A DNA stretch of 64,000 nt from Ryuthela nishihirai. Taxonomy: Eukaryota; Arthropoda; Arachnida; Araneae; Heptathelidae. This document shows positions 55,232-64,000 of this stretch, piece by piece (the first letter of the stretch is position 1; each line of letters begins with the position of its first letter). The stretch spans positions 86,404,501 through 86,468,500 of the forward strand of contig JAWZYU010000011.1 of the NCBI GenBank assembly GCA_038380435.1, given 5' to 3'. A model generated the notes under the pieces. The model was not told the origin of the DNA. It made no database searches and worked only from the letters and a program-made list of their open reading frames with translations. Both the position numbers and the translations under genes were made by a program.

Positions 55232-56564
55232 TTATTTCATCTTTGCTAAGAGCTTTGTCAACCAGCAATTCATCAATATCTGCAAACGATAAATCATCGA
55301 ATCCTTCTCCACCAATATTTGAGGGTACAGGATCTTTGTATTTTTACACATTCTGGCCAAATAGCTTTCCAGCATGCATTTAACGTTGATGGTTTTAATT
55401 CTGATAACATCAATCCAGCATGTCTGATACAATTTAAAATTGAAAATTTCTTCCACACATCAATAACTGTTAGTGTTTTTTTCCTTATCTAGTTCATCTT
55501 ATGAATGTTCATCTTATGTAGCAAGTTTTAAATGTGGCAATTATACCCTGGTCTAGTGGTTGTATTAAGGATATCATATTAGGTGGCAGAAAACAAAATT
55601 GCATATTTTGGTGTTCCAAAACAGAATGGCCACGCACATTGTCTATAATCAATAGAACTTTTAATTCAAGATTTTTTTTCCTTCAAATAGCGTTTAACTT
55701 CTGGAACAAAACATTTATGGAACCATTCATTAAAAATTTCTTTTGTAGCCCAGGCATTTTAGTTTCCCATCCAATACACTGGCAATTTATTCAAATCTAC
55801 ACCTTTCATTGACCGTGGTCTTAGGGATCGATTGATGAGCAGCGGTTTTAACATACGATCTCCTGAAGCATTGCTGCAAAATAGGTCACACAATTCTTAG
55901 CTGCTTTAAAGCCACCAACAGTTTTTTGTGACTTTGCTACGTAGGTTCTACTCGGCATTTTTTTCCAAAACAGACCAGTTTCATCTGCATTCCAAACTTG
56001 ATCAGGAGTGTATCCACCATCTTCAATGATCTGGGCCAATTTTGGACAAAATTTTTTAGCAGCTGGATCATCTGCAGATGCAACTTCACCTTTTATCTTT
56101 ACATTATGAAAAGTGTGTCTTTGTAGAAATCCTGCAAGCCAATCTGTACTTGCAGAAAATTCATAATTTTTTTTTTAACTGAGCTGGTGTGGTTGGTTCC
56201 ATTTCTTGTATCTGCTTATATATTCATAATGCCATCTATTTGATGGCATTATGAATATAGGTCTCGAGGATTTCTTTTTTTGCGAGTTACCTTCTATCCA
56301 CATTGCTAATGCCTTTTCCATCGTCATTTTTACGATATCTTTCATGTACAATGACAACATAGCACTCAATTTTGTTCCAGAAAGCACAGATTTTCTAATA
56401 GCATCTTCAATTTTCTTGGTGGTTCTCATGGTAGCTTTGTTTAAACCAAAATATTTACCTATGGATGTTGAACCTTCTCCAGTTGCAAGACAATCTAAAA
56501 TTTGGATCTTAGAATCCAAAGAGAGCTTTCCTTTTCTGCTTTTGTATTGTTGAATATCTGACAT
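55232..56564 (-). pseudogene. second Tigger-like transposase, broken
   Basis: ATG at 56564: MSDIQQYKSRKGKLSLDSKI and IGKYFGLNKATMRT form the first CENP-B-type helix-turn-helix. Then come QVWNADETGLFWKKMPSRTY (first D, 55848-56039), LLIIDNVRGH (second D) and FNLIQPLDQGII-like sequence (third D) in about 55530-55680 over several frames, and an acidic-basic C-terminus (55232-55456). It differs clearly from the copy at 19238, so it is another Tigger lineage. Frameshifts and stops throughout. Confidence 0.75.
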
Positions 56565-56575
56565 CGTGATAAGGC

Positions 56576-56975
56576 AGGGGCAGGGGTGGCTCAGTCGGTA
56601 GCGCGTCAGGCTCGTAATCTGTAGTTCCCAGGTTCGAGTCCCAGCTGGGTCAGCGTTGAGATTTATCTCCGCAAAATTCCCCGCCCGATGGGCTTGAAAA
56701 CGATGGGCTTGGGGGACACCGATGGGCTTGGAAAGGCCGCCGTCCGTCGGATGGGACGTTAAGCCGTGGCCCTGTGTGCGGGAGAGCCATACCCTGTGCA
56801 CATTAAAGAACACGCTGGATGGCCTTGACGGGGGGCTACCCTCTGTCTCCCAACAGCTGTTCCAGTGGGTCCCCTCCCCCAACCTTCTCTGAGCCTTCGG
56901 GGTCCATGTGACCTAGCCATTTAGCCCATGGTGTGCAAAAAAGTGCCGCTCAGAGGTAAAACAACCCAACCCAAC
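56576..56975 (+). mobile_element. SINE-1, young copy
   Basis: 400 bp, duplication TCGTGATAAGGC (56564-56575 and 56976-56987). Plus orientation: tRNA-like head (TGGCTCAGTCGG, GGTTCGAGTCC), core and AACCCAACCCAAC end. It landed directly upstream of the second Tigger transposase start codon. Confidence 0.93.
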
Positions 56976-57199
56976 TCGTGATAAGGCTTATGAAGAATAT
57001 TTGAATTGTAGTTAATAAATCATATGATGAAAAATTGTAAATTACCTGTCAGCAAAATTTAATAAATTTATTTTATGCACATAAAACTTCAAAAAACAAA
57101 ACAAAATTTTTTTCAGTTTCTTCTATTAACCCTTCCAGTGTCCAGTCTGAAAAATAGGTTTCCATCCAGAGGCCAAGCTATTTTCTCCCTATGCTCAGC

Positions 57200-57594
57200 G
57201 TTGGGTTGTTTTGGGTTGTTTTACCTCTGAGCGGCACTTTTTTGCACACAATGGGCTAAATGGCCAGGTCACATGGACCCCGAAGGCTCAGAGAAGGTTG
57301 GGGGAGGGGACCCACTGGAACAGCTGTTGGGAGACAGATGGTAGCCTCCCGTCAAGGCCATCCAGCGTGTTCTTTAACGTGCACAGGGTATGGCTCTCCC
57401 GCACACGGGGCCACGGCTTAACGTCCCATCCGACGGACGGCGGCCTTTCCAAGCCCATCGGTGTCCCCTACTGACCGTGGGCAGGGCGGGGAATTTTGCG
57501 GAGAATAAATCTCAACGCTGACCCAGCTGGGACTCGAACCTGGGAACTACAGATTACGAGCCTGGCGCGCTACCGACTGAGCCACCCCCCGCCC
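57200..57594 (-). mobile_element. SINE-1, young copy
   Basis: 395 bp with the 15-bp duplication CTCCCTATGCTCAGC (57185-57199 and 57595-57609). The 3' end GGGTTGTTTT is doubled. Confidence 0.93.
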
Positions 57595-58008
57595 CTCCCT
57601 ATGCTCAGCCAAAAAAAAAAATTTTAACTTCAGAACTTTTTTTGAATAACTAATAAAAAGAATTATGGCATGTTGTATGCCATATTAATCAGCATTTAAT
57701 TCTGGATTTTCTGAAAATAAAGTATTTAACAAAAAAGACAATATATTTTATTTTAATAGGACTTTTTTTACAGTCATGTAGTGAAAAAATGAATCTGGCA
57801 ACACAAATAAAAATCTATTTAAAAAAAACTAATAGACAGAATGATTACATTGCACATGAATAGAATGGCTATATATTTCTGAATAACAAAAAAAATATTT
57901 TTTGATTATAATTAAATATTTCTCTTGTTTTGTAATATTTTTCTCAGTTTCTACCTACAAATAAACTCTCTCATAGTTGATTCAAATATTTAGAGGAAAA
58001 ATTGTCTT

Positions 58009-58080
58009 GAGCCGGGTGGGATACGAACCCATGACCTCCTGATAACATGTCAGGTGCTCTGGACCACTAAGCTACTGGCC
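58009..58080 (-). tRNA. tRNA-like pseudogene
   Basis: The minus strand shows TAGCTTAGTGG (A box), a 5-bp anticodon stem CCTGA/TCAGG with a seven-base loop CATGTTA (central TGT), and GGGTTCGTATCCC (T arm, B box). The acceptor stem does not pair well, so it is a tRNA-derived repeat rather than a working tRNA. Confidence 0.5.
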
Positions 58081-58248
58081 ACCGATCAAGATCTCCTCTA
58101 ACTGATGTTAGGAACATTCTCAAACTTACATTTGTAATAAGCAGGGAGTGTTCAGGCAATCCAGCCACAAGCCGCTTTTTTTAATGCCTTTTCTTTTATG
58201 GAAAGTATGTAATTACAAGTATGCAATTATAAATAAATTAATAAACTC

Positions 58249-58308
58249 AACCAATCTTGGCTTCTACCTATAAATAATCTTATTTATAGGTAGAAGCCAA
58301 GATTGGTT
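58249..58308. repeat. perfect 29-bp hairpin, 2-base loop
   Basis: Arm 58249-58277 (AACCAATCTTGGCTTCTACC...) is exactly complementary to 58280-58308. Confidence 0.95.
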
Positions 58309-58635
58309 CAGTATTAATTTATTTATTTTTCTCAGTACCATACTTTGAGAAAATTGCATGCTTTTAACCAATTGTGCTGAGTCAAAGAAGTCAAATTTAA
58401 ATAAAAAAAAAATAACCAATCAATGGAAATAGGTCATGTTATATATCAAATTAAACAGAATTTAATTATGAATTTTATGAAAATAAATAATATAACAAAT
58501 TTGCAAGTATATTGATTTTAATAAGCCGTTTTCAATGAGATATGGTGAAAAAACAGATCACACTATACAATTAAGGCTTCATTTTCGAAAACCTGATGAA
58601 TAAAAATAGTTAAATTATATATTTATTGAAACAGA

Positions 58636-59022
58636 GTTGGTTGGGTTGTTTTACCTCTGAGCGGCACTTTTTTGCACACCATGGGCTAAATGGCCAGGTC
58701 ACATGGACCCCGAAGGCTCAGAGAAGGTTGGGGGAGGGGACCCACTGGAACAGTTGTTGGGAGACAGATGGTAGCCTCCTGTCAAGGCCATCCAGCGTGT
58801 TCTTTAACGTGCACAGGGTATGGCTCTCCCGCACATGGGGCCACGGCTTAACGTCCCATCCGACAGACGGCGGCCTTTCCAAGCCCATCAGTGTCCCTAC
58901 TGACCGTGGACAGGGCGGGGAATTTTGCGGAGATAAATCTCAACACTGACCCAGCTGGGACTCGAACCTGGGAACTACAGATTACGAGCCTGGCGTGCTA
59001 CCGACTAAGCCACCCCCGCCCC
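58636..59022 (-). mobile_element. SINE-1, young copy
   Basis: 387 bp with the 12-bp duplication TATTGAAACAGA (58624-58635 and 59023-59034). Confidence 0.93.
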
Positions 59023-59343
59023 TATTGAAACAGAAATTTCCTCCAGAATAATATAATATTCAACCTGAAATATGATTTTTATTTCTTTTAATAATTCTTT
59101 TCAGTATCGTATATTTTAAACAAGGCCAGTATTATACAAAGTGACTTGGACTTCTCATATTCACAGGATTTTCTGAACTGGTTATGAAAGAGAAAAAAAT
59201 TTCCTTGGCTGTTTTTTTTGCTAAACATTATGAATTTTTTCTTTGGGTGTCGAAGTTCGCCGATCTTGGCTAAGTGCAGAAAGGTTTGCAAGGCAAAAAA
59301 AAAACAGTGTTATATCATCTGTGTGGCACAGTCAAGGTACTGA

Positions 59344-59363
59344 GGGGGGGGGGGGGGGGGGGG
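59344..59363 (+). repeat. 20-G homopolymer
   Basis: Twenty consecutive G, homologous in position to the run at 6509-6521 in copy a. Confidence 0.85.
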
Positions 59364-60173
59364 TGAAGCATTTAAAATTTTTCAACATAAACATAAAAAC
59401 TCGTAATTTTAATATATATTTTTCTAGATGGGGGTGAGGTGAAACTTTCACTGTGAGTTTAGCAGAGGGGACACCTTCCCAAAATTGCCCTCATACATGA
59501 CAACTTATTTCTGTAGCAAGGTATTTTGCTTCCATATCCAAGACACTCATTCTCAGAAAATGGTACAAGCTGTTTTTTACAAAAAACAAGAAACAATAAA
59601 AGAAAAGTCATAAAATTACATATAACTTATGGGATGTTAAAAAAATATCTGCAGCAACTTTTAACCGGCCTCCCATCTAACATAACTCAGAAAGATCGAT
59701 AAACCATCCAATCGAAAGATTGCTAACTAACAAAAATAAATCTACACAAATGAATTTGCTTCCCTATCCCAGGCCTCATTTATTTTCAAAAAATGACAGC
59801 AGATCAAAGTTTTACTGGAAGAGTAATAAATAATGAAATAAAAATTAACAAATAGCCTAATGCGATGCTAAAATGTCCACAGCAACAAGTTGTAGGCAAG
59901 CCATACGATGTAGCATAACTTATGAAAAAAAAAACAATATTTATCGATGGGCCAAAAGATCGCTAATTTCCGAAAATATACTACTGAAATGAAAATTAAG
60001 GTTTAAATATAAAAAAATTAATACTAACTTTACGAAGGGTATTCAATATGCTGGACCAAAATGGTAAAAAACATTTATAACGCATACAATGGAGACTGCA
60101 CGTGTCAGCCATCTGCATCTTGCTTGACTCAGTGAAGACTAATTAAATGCAGCTGCAACCAGAATTTCTAAGA

Positions 60174-60560
60174 TTGGATTGGATTGTTTTACCTCTGAGC
60201 GGCACTTTTTTGCACACCATGGGCTAAATGGCCAGGCCACAAGGACCCCGAAGGCTCAGAGAAGGTTGAGGGAGGGGACCCACTTGAACAGCTGTTGGGA
60301 GACAGATGGTAGCCTCCCGTCAAGGCCATCCAGTGTGTTCTTTAAAGTGCACAGGGTATGGCTCTCCCGCACACAGGGCCACGGTTTAACGTCCCATTCG
60401 ACGGACGGTGGCCTTTCCAAGCCCATCGGTGTCGCCCACTGACGTGGGCAGGGCAGGGAAATTTTGCGGAGATAAATCTCAACGCTGACCCAGCTGGAAC
60501 TCGAACCTGGGAACTACAGATTACGAGCCTGGCGCACTACCGACTGAACCACCCCCGCTC
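60174..60560 (-). mobile_element. SINE-1, young copy
   Basis: 387 bp with the 15-bp duplication CCAGAATTTCTAAGA (60159-60173 and 60561-60575). Slightly more diverged than its neighbours. Confidence 0.93.
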
Positions 60561-61162
60561 CCAGAATTTCTAAGAAGGATATGTTTACTTCGTTTCGATT
60601 TTAAGGCAGGAAAGATGCATAGAATGCTTGGAAAAATGATAGAAATAACTTTGTAATATTGAAATAGGTTTATGGCAGAAAAGATTGTGAAATGGAAAAA
60701 AAATGGCGGTATGTATTTTGAAATTACTTCCAAAATTTATTGTTTTTAAAAAATAGCAGTGTTTTTTGTTAATTTTTAGGAGATTTTCAAAAATTTATGA
60801 AAAAATTTGTTGATAATAGTTCAAATCAAACTTGTGAGCTTAAATCAGAAGATTGCTTCAACAAATAGGAACATTAACAAGCAAATTGGCAATACCCTTT
60901 AGTGCTTCTAAGAAATGGCAATCTGATGGGTTTATAAAATTATTTAATTGTAGTTTAATAAAATTTGCATCAAATTAAAAACATATATTATTTTAGAAGC
61001 CTGAATTATAAATTTTTGTAATATATATAGAAAAAAATTTACAACGGCAATTTTTATTTATAAAAAAATCGATTTTTTTGTTGTACTAAAAGTGGATACA
61101 TGTCTTTGACCTCTCAATTCAATTTCTCCAAACATATACAGACAACATGGACACTGGAAGGA

Positions 61163-61643
61163 TTAAACATCTAAATCTTCTAACTTTAAACATGAAATGA
61201 GAGACCAAGACTAACGTATATATTGAAGATAAAATTGCGAGGAATTCCCAGAACTAAATGTTGCCACTGGATTCCGAATGAAGTAGGTTTTGTACAACTT
61301 TTCCATAAAATTGAGAAAACTTGTTGTATAATTATGTTAGTGGAGTTTTTATTTTGGGGATTTTAGTCCACAAAATGTGTATCTATAGTACGTTTTCAAA
61401 GTTAAAACTTTGAAAAATGTGACCATAAAAGTGGCATTTTTGTTATAAATGTAAATTCTAGGAATTTTTTTCTTGAATAAAATTTTTTTTTCAAAATTAA
61501 ATTCAAATGAAGGTTTTTAAAAAGGTATCATTTGAACCATATTAGATCAAAAGAAATCATGTAAAAAGAGAATTGGAATTTTTTTCTAAACCATGTTAAA
61601 AATAAAATCATGCAAAAAATATGTGTAAAAACAGAATTGGGTG
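61163..61643 (-). mobile_element. second Tigger-like element, part 2
   Basis: Sequence from the TTAA to the right end TGTAAAAACAGAATTGGGTG (61624-61643), followed by TA. It holds the 5' non-coding end of the element relative to its transposase. Confidence 0.7.
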
Positions 61644-61802
61644 TATTTCATAATTATTTCCAAAATCTTCCATTTTTAAAAATAGAGTTTTTTGTTAATT
61701 ATAAGGAGATTTTAGAAACTTTAAGGAAAAATTTGTTGATAATAGTTCAAATCAAACTTCTGAGCTTAAATTAGGGGATTGCTTCAGCAGAGATTTTGGA
61801 CG
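61644..61802 (+). mobile_element. TTAA element, short form, copy d, part 2
   Basis: TTTCATAATTATTTCC through AACTTCTGAGCTTAAATTAG and GATTGCTTCAGCAGAG match the interior of copy b exactly where part 1 stopped. It ends at the mariner element at 61805. Confidence 0.75.
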
Positions 61803-61896
61803 TACAGGGTGGGCCAAAAGTCACAAAGGGGTTTCAATATTTAATAACTCCTTTATTTTTTGTTTTAAATTTACAATACCATAGCATCATATACAG

Positions 61897-62068
61897 CAGC
61901 GCTGTCCAACTAGCGGCCTGCAGAAGGAATTTTGTGGCCCGCGAATAAAATCAAGTTTTCAGTTGAAATTTTAAATAAATATCTGTAATCCACCTTATAA
62001 TTTTTTGTCAATTACCTATCCCATCCTTTTTTTTTGGCCCGCAGTCTTAGAGAAGTTGGACAGCACTG
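61897..62068. mobile_element. 172-bp hAT MITE
   Basis: Ends CAGCGCTGTCCAACT and AGTTGGACAGCACTG are inverted. Perfect 8-bp duplication ATATACAG (61889-61896 and 62069-62076), the hAT signature. Non-coding; inner repeats GGCCCGC. Confidence 0.9.
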
Positions 62069-62304
62069 ATATACAGTATATATAGGAAATAAATTTACAC
62101 TAGGTGTGAAAAATCAAATCTCGTAAATGGCATCCGTTTTATGCTTCGCACAAACGTGCCCTTTCTAAGGCATTTTCCATGACATCTCTTATTAATGCTT
62201 TAAGTTCCAGTCCTCTAATTGTGGCCCGAATATTGAGCTGCGGAGCAACTCCAACAGCTCAGTTGTTAGCCCAACAACTGAGCTGTTGGAGTGTCTGAGG
62301 CTTG

Positions 62305-63215
62305 TTAACATAAACTTTTTCTTTGAGATAGCCCCATAGGAAAAAATCTGGAGTTGTCAGATCTGGTAAACGCAATGGCCAGTTTATGTCGCAACCATGG
62401 GAAATTATTCTTCCCTAAAAAATTTGTCTGAGCAGTTGGATTGTGGCCCTTGCTGTATGAACTGTTGCTCTGTCTTGTTGGAACAACGTCATGTTTATCT
62501 TGAACTGCTGGGAGTAAGAAATTTTCGATCATAGACCAATATTCATCTCCTGTAACATTGATAGGGTCCCCAACATGGTCTTTGAAAAATGAAGGTCCGA
62601 TCACTTCTTCTGACATCACCCCACATCAGACCATACATTTAAGGAGGTGCAATTCCCTTTGGTGAATTGCCCTAGGATTTTCCAAACCCCAAATCCTGCA
62701 GTTTTGTTTGTTAATGAAGACATTCAAATGAAAATGTGCTTCATCTGACATTATCAGCTTGTGGAGAAATTTGGGATTTCTCCATGTTAATTCTTGAAAT
62801 CTGACTGCATATTGCAATTTGTGGGCATAATCTGGTGGCTTCAGCTGTTGCACCAACTGGATTTTATATGGACACAGGTTCAAGGTTTTCAGAATACATC
62901 GGAGTGACGTACGAGAGATTCAACCTGTCCAGACCACCTTCGAGTTGATATGCTCAGGTCTTCTGCAATACTCTTCCTTACACGCTCAACTGTGGTTTCG
63001 TTCTTAACCAAGTGTGGTCTGCCTGTTCATGGAAGGTTGCTTACTGAACCCTGTTCCTCAAAACGACCAATCAAACGTCTAATCATTGAGTCACTTGGAT
63101 AATCTCTCCTGCCATAACGGCGACAATATGTTCGTTGGGTCAGAATTATTGATCCTTGGTTTTGATAGTAAAATTTCACAATTTGTGTTAGCTGTTCCAT
63201 TGTGAATTTTTCCAT
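62305..63215 (-). pseudogene. DD41D mariner transposase, degenerate
   Basis: The N-terminus at 63027-63215 (MEKFTMEQLTQIVKFYYQN, SMIRRLIGRFEEQGSV) is a helix-turn-helix. 62626-62883 has HKLIMSDEAHFHLNVFINKQ (first D). 62305-62619 has VIGPSFFKDHVGDPINVTGD. In a neighbouring frame LFQQDRATVHTARAT (second D) and LPDLTTPDFFLWG (third D) are separated by 41 residues with one TAG between. Same catalytic spacing as the element at 12923 but distinct sequence. Confidence 0.78.
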
Positions 63216-63245
63216 GGTTAATCTCCAAGGTCTTCTTTATAAAAT

Positions 63246-63636
63246 GGGGCGGGGGTGGCTCAGTCGGTAGCGCGCCAGGCTCGTAATCTGTAGTTCCCAG
63301 GTTCAAGTCCCAGCTGGATCAGCGTTGAGATTTATCTCCGCAAAATTTCCCCCGCCCTGCCCACGGTCAGTAGGGGACACCGATGGGCTTGAAAAGGCCG
63401 CCGTCCGTCGGATGGGACGTTAAGCCATGGCCCCGTGTGCGGGAGAGCCATACCCTGTGCACGTTAAAGAACACGCTGGATGGCCTTGACGGGAGGCTAC
63501 CATCTGTCTCCCAACAGCTGTTCCAGTGGGTCCCCTCCCCCAACCTTCTCTGAGCCTTCGGGGTCCATGTGACCTGGCCATTTAGCCCATGGTGTGCAAA
63601 AAAGTGCCGCTCAGAGGTAAAACAACCCAACCCAAC
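63246..63636 (+). mobile_element. SINE-1, young copy
   Basis: 391 bp with the 12-bp duplication TCTTTATAAAAT (63234-63245 and 63637-63648). TTAA of the core at 63420-63423 is the intact counterpart of the site hit by TTAA element copy c. Confidence 0.93.
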
Positions 63637-63825
63637 TCTTTATAAAATCTTTAAAGAAAAATAAAAAAAAAATAATTAAAAAAAGTTATTAAAACTTCAG
63701 ATCCCTTTGTGACTTTTGGCCCACCCTGTAATTATAAAAACTTTAATTTTAATTATCACACTGTGTACCTCTACTCTAATTTTTGTTGATAAATAATATT
63801 TTCTTTTATCATTTTGAAACCGTCC

Positions 63826-63885
63826 CGTAGCCGAGTGGTTAGTGCACTTGGCTACTGATCTAAGGGACCTGGGTGTGAGTTTTAT
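63826..63885 (+). mobile_element. SINE-2 head fragment
   Basis: CCGTAGCCGAGTGGTTAGTG, TTGGCTACTGATCTAAGGG and ACCTGGGTGTGAG match the tRNA-like head of SINE-2 (A box kept, B box altered). No body follows. The preceding 63786-63818 resembles TTAA-family interior. Confidence 0.6.
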
Positions 63886-64000
63886 AATTACAGAATGAAA
63901 GTTCATTTGTTAGCAATAATACACTGTTGAAACAAGTAGCCTCAGATGGTACTAATTGACATTTGTTGAATAGCAATATGCAAAATTATGAAAAATCGCC
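63886..64000. other. no gene seen
   Basis: AT-rich end of the window. Confidence 0.4.

Larger units (their letters stand above)
54483..57129 (-). mobile_element. second Tigger-like element, part 1
   Basis: The left end is CACCCAATTCTGTTTTTACA (54483-54502). Its exact inverse lies 7.1 kb away at 61624-61643. Between them, a TTAA element (57130-61162) and a SINE-1 (56576-56975) are later insertions. Subtracting them leaves a unit of about 2.7 kb, similar to the element at 18942. Confidence 0.8.
57949..58325. mobile_element. 377-bp insert with tRNA-like unit and hairpin
   Basis: Flanked by TTTTTCTCAGT (57938-57948 and 58326-58336). It contains a tRNA-like sequence at 58009-58080 on minus and a 60-bp palindrome at 58249-58308. 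It matches none of the other families here. Confidence 0.65.
57130..61162 (+). mobile_element. TTAA element, long form, copy e
   Basis: TTAA at 57126-57129 and 61163-61166, ends CCCTTCCAGTGTCCAG and ACACTGGAAGGA. It is inserted in the second Tigger element. It carries three SINE-1 copies and a 377-bp tRNA-like insert; without these it is about 2.5 kb. It includes a 20-G run at 59344-59363. No transposase. Confidence 0.82.
61805..63728 (-). mobile_element. second DD41D mariner-type element
   Basis: TA at 61803-61804 and 63729-63730; inverted ends CAGGGTGGGCCAAAAGTCAC of about 27 bp. It holds a hAT MITE (61897-62068) and a SINE-1 (63246-63636); without them it is about 1.36 kb. Confidence 0.9.

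Noticed and set aside
56175..56882. A 235-codon minus-strand frame
   Set aside because: It is a chance fusion: the N-terminal part is SINE-1 read backwards (56576-56882) and only the part from 56564 downward is Tigger-like transposase.
57211..57474. An 87-codon frame (MGCFTSERHFFAH...) that recurs at 28882, 58626, 60179 and 63367, looking like a conserved protein family
   Set aside because: It is the reverse-strand reading of SINE-1. Conservation is at DNA level because the copies are young; the frame has no known domain and no upstream signals.
58009..58080. A functional tRNA gene
   Set aside because: The acceptor stem does not pair and the position before the supposed anticodon is A rather than T, so it is only tRNA-like.

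Overview
This is a 64 kb piece of an AT-rich animal nuclear genome, most likely an arthropod. It has spliced host exons, long introns, tRNA-derived SINEs, LINEs and several DNA-transposon superfamilies. There is no sign of prokaryotic organisation. The only confidently recognised host gene is on the minus strand: two coding exons of mitochondrial ATP synthase subunit f (36205-36303 and 4857-4973). They join in phase across an intron of about 31.2 kb that is packed with transposons. The residues match the invertebrate form of the protein better than the vertebrate form. The first and last coding exons were not found.

Layout. 1-1.7 kb: a GC-rich segment and a possible gene fragment. 1.7-4.7 kb: a decayed Ty3/gypsy element (minus) with a readable LTR, primer-binding site, degenerate zinc knuckle and dead protease. 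4.9 kb: ATP synthase f exon. 5.5-7.7 kb: a long TTAA-flanked, piggyBac-type non-autonomous element. 8.7-12.3 kb: a nearly full-length dead RTE-like LINE. 12.9-14.4 kb: a DD41D mariner with very long inverted repeats. 15-18.9 kb: SINEs and palindromes. 18.9-21.7 kb: a Tigger/pogo element holding a fold-back element. 21.9-23.6 kb: LINE. 24.2-26.3 kb: a gypsy relic split by a Tc1 element. 26.3-35.7 kb: SINE-2 pieces, a SINE-1 copy and LINE copies; the LINE at 32.5-35.7 kb carries a short TTAA element. 36.2 kb: ATP synthase f exon. 36.6-45.2 kb: LINE copy F split by a young, structurally complete Ty3/gypsy retrotransposon (38147-44429). 45.6-50 kb: an old SINE-1 copy split by a TTAA element that itself carries a LINE and a fold-back MITE. 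50-52.8 kb: tail-to-tail LINEs. 53.9-63.7 kb: nested insertions (short TTAA element, Tigger, long TTAA element, three SINE-1 copies and a tRNA-like insert), followed by a second DD41D mariner carrying a hAT MITE and another SINE-1.

The most notable observations are: (1) gag, pro and pol of the young gypsy element lie in three successive -1 frames, with a canonical slippery heptamer in exact phase at both junctions (G GGA AAC and A AAA AAG), a layout known from betaretroviruses; (2) an unnamed TTAA-specific element family whose target site is shown by two internal empty-site comparisons; (3) a young SINE family (SINE-1) with six intact target-site duplications; (4) a second SINE whose 3' end resembles that of the local RTE-like LINE; and (5) two LINE copies that share a DADD instead of YADD reverse-transcriptase box. 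All family names come from motifs read by eye; no database search was possible.
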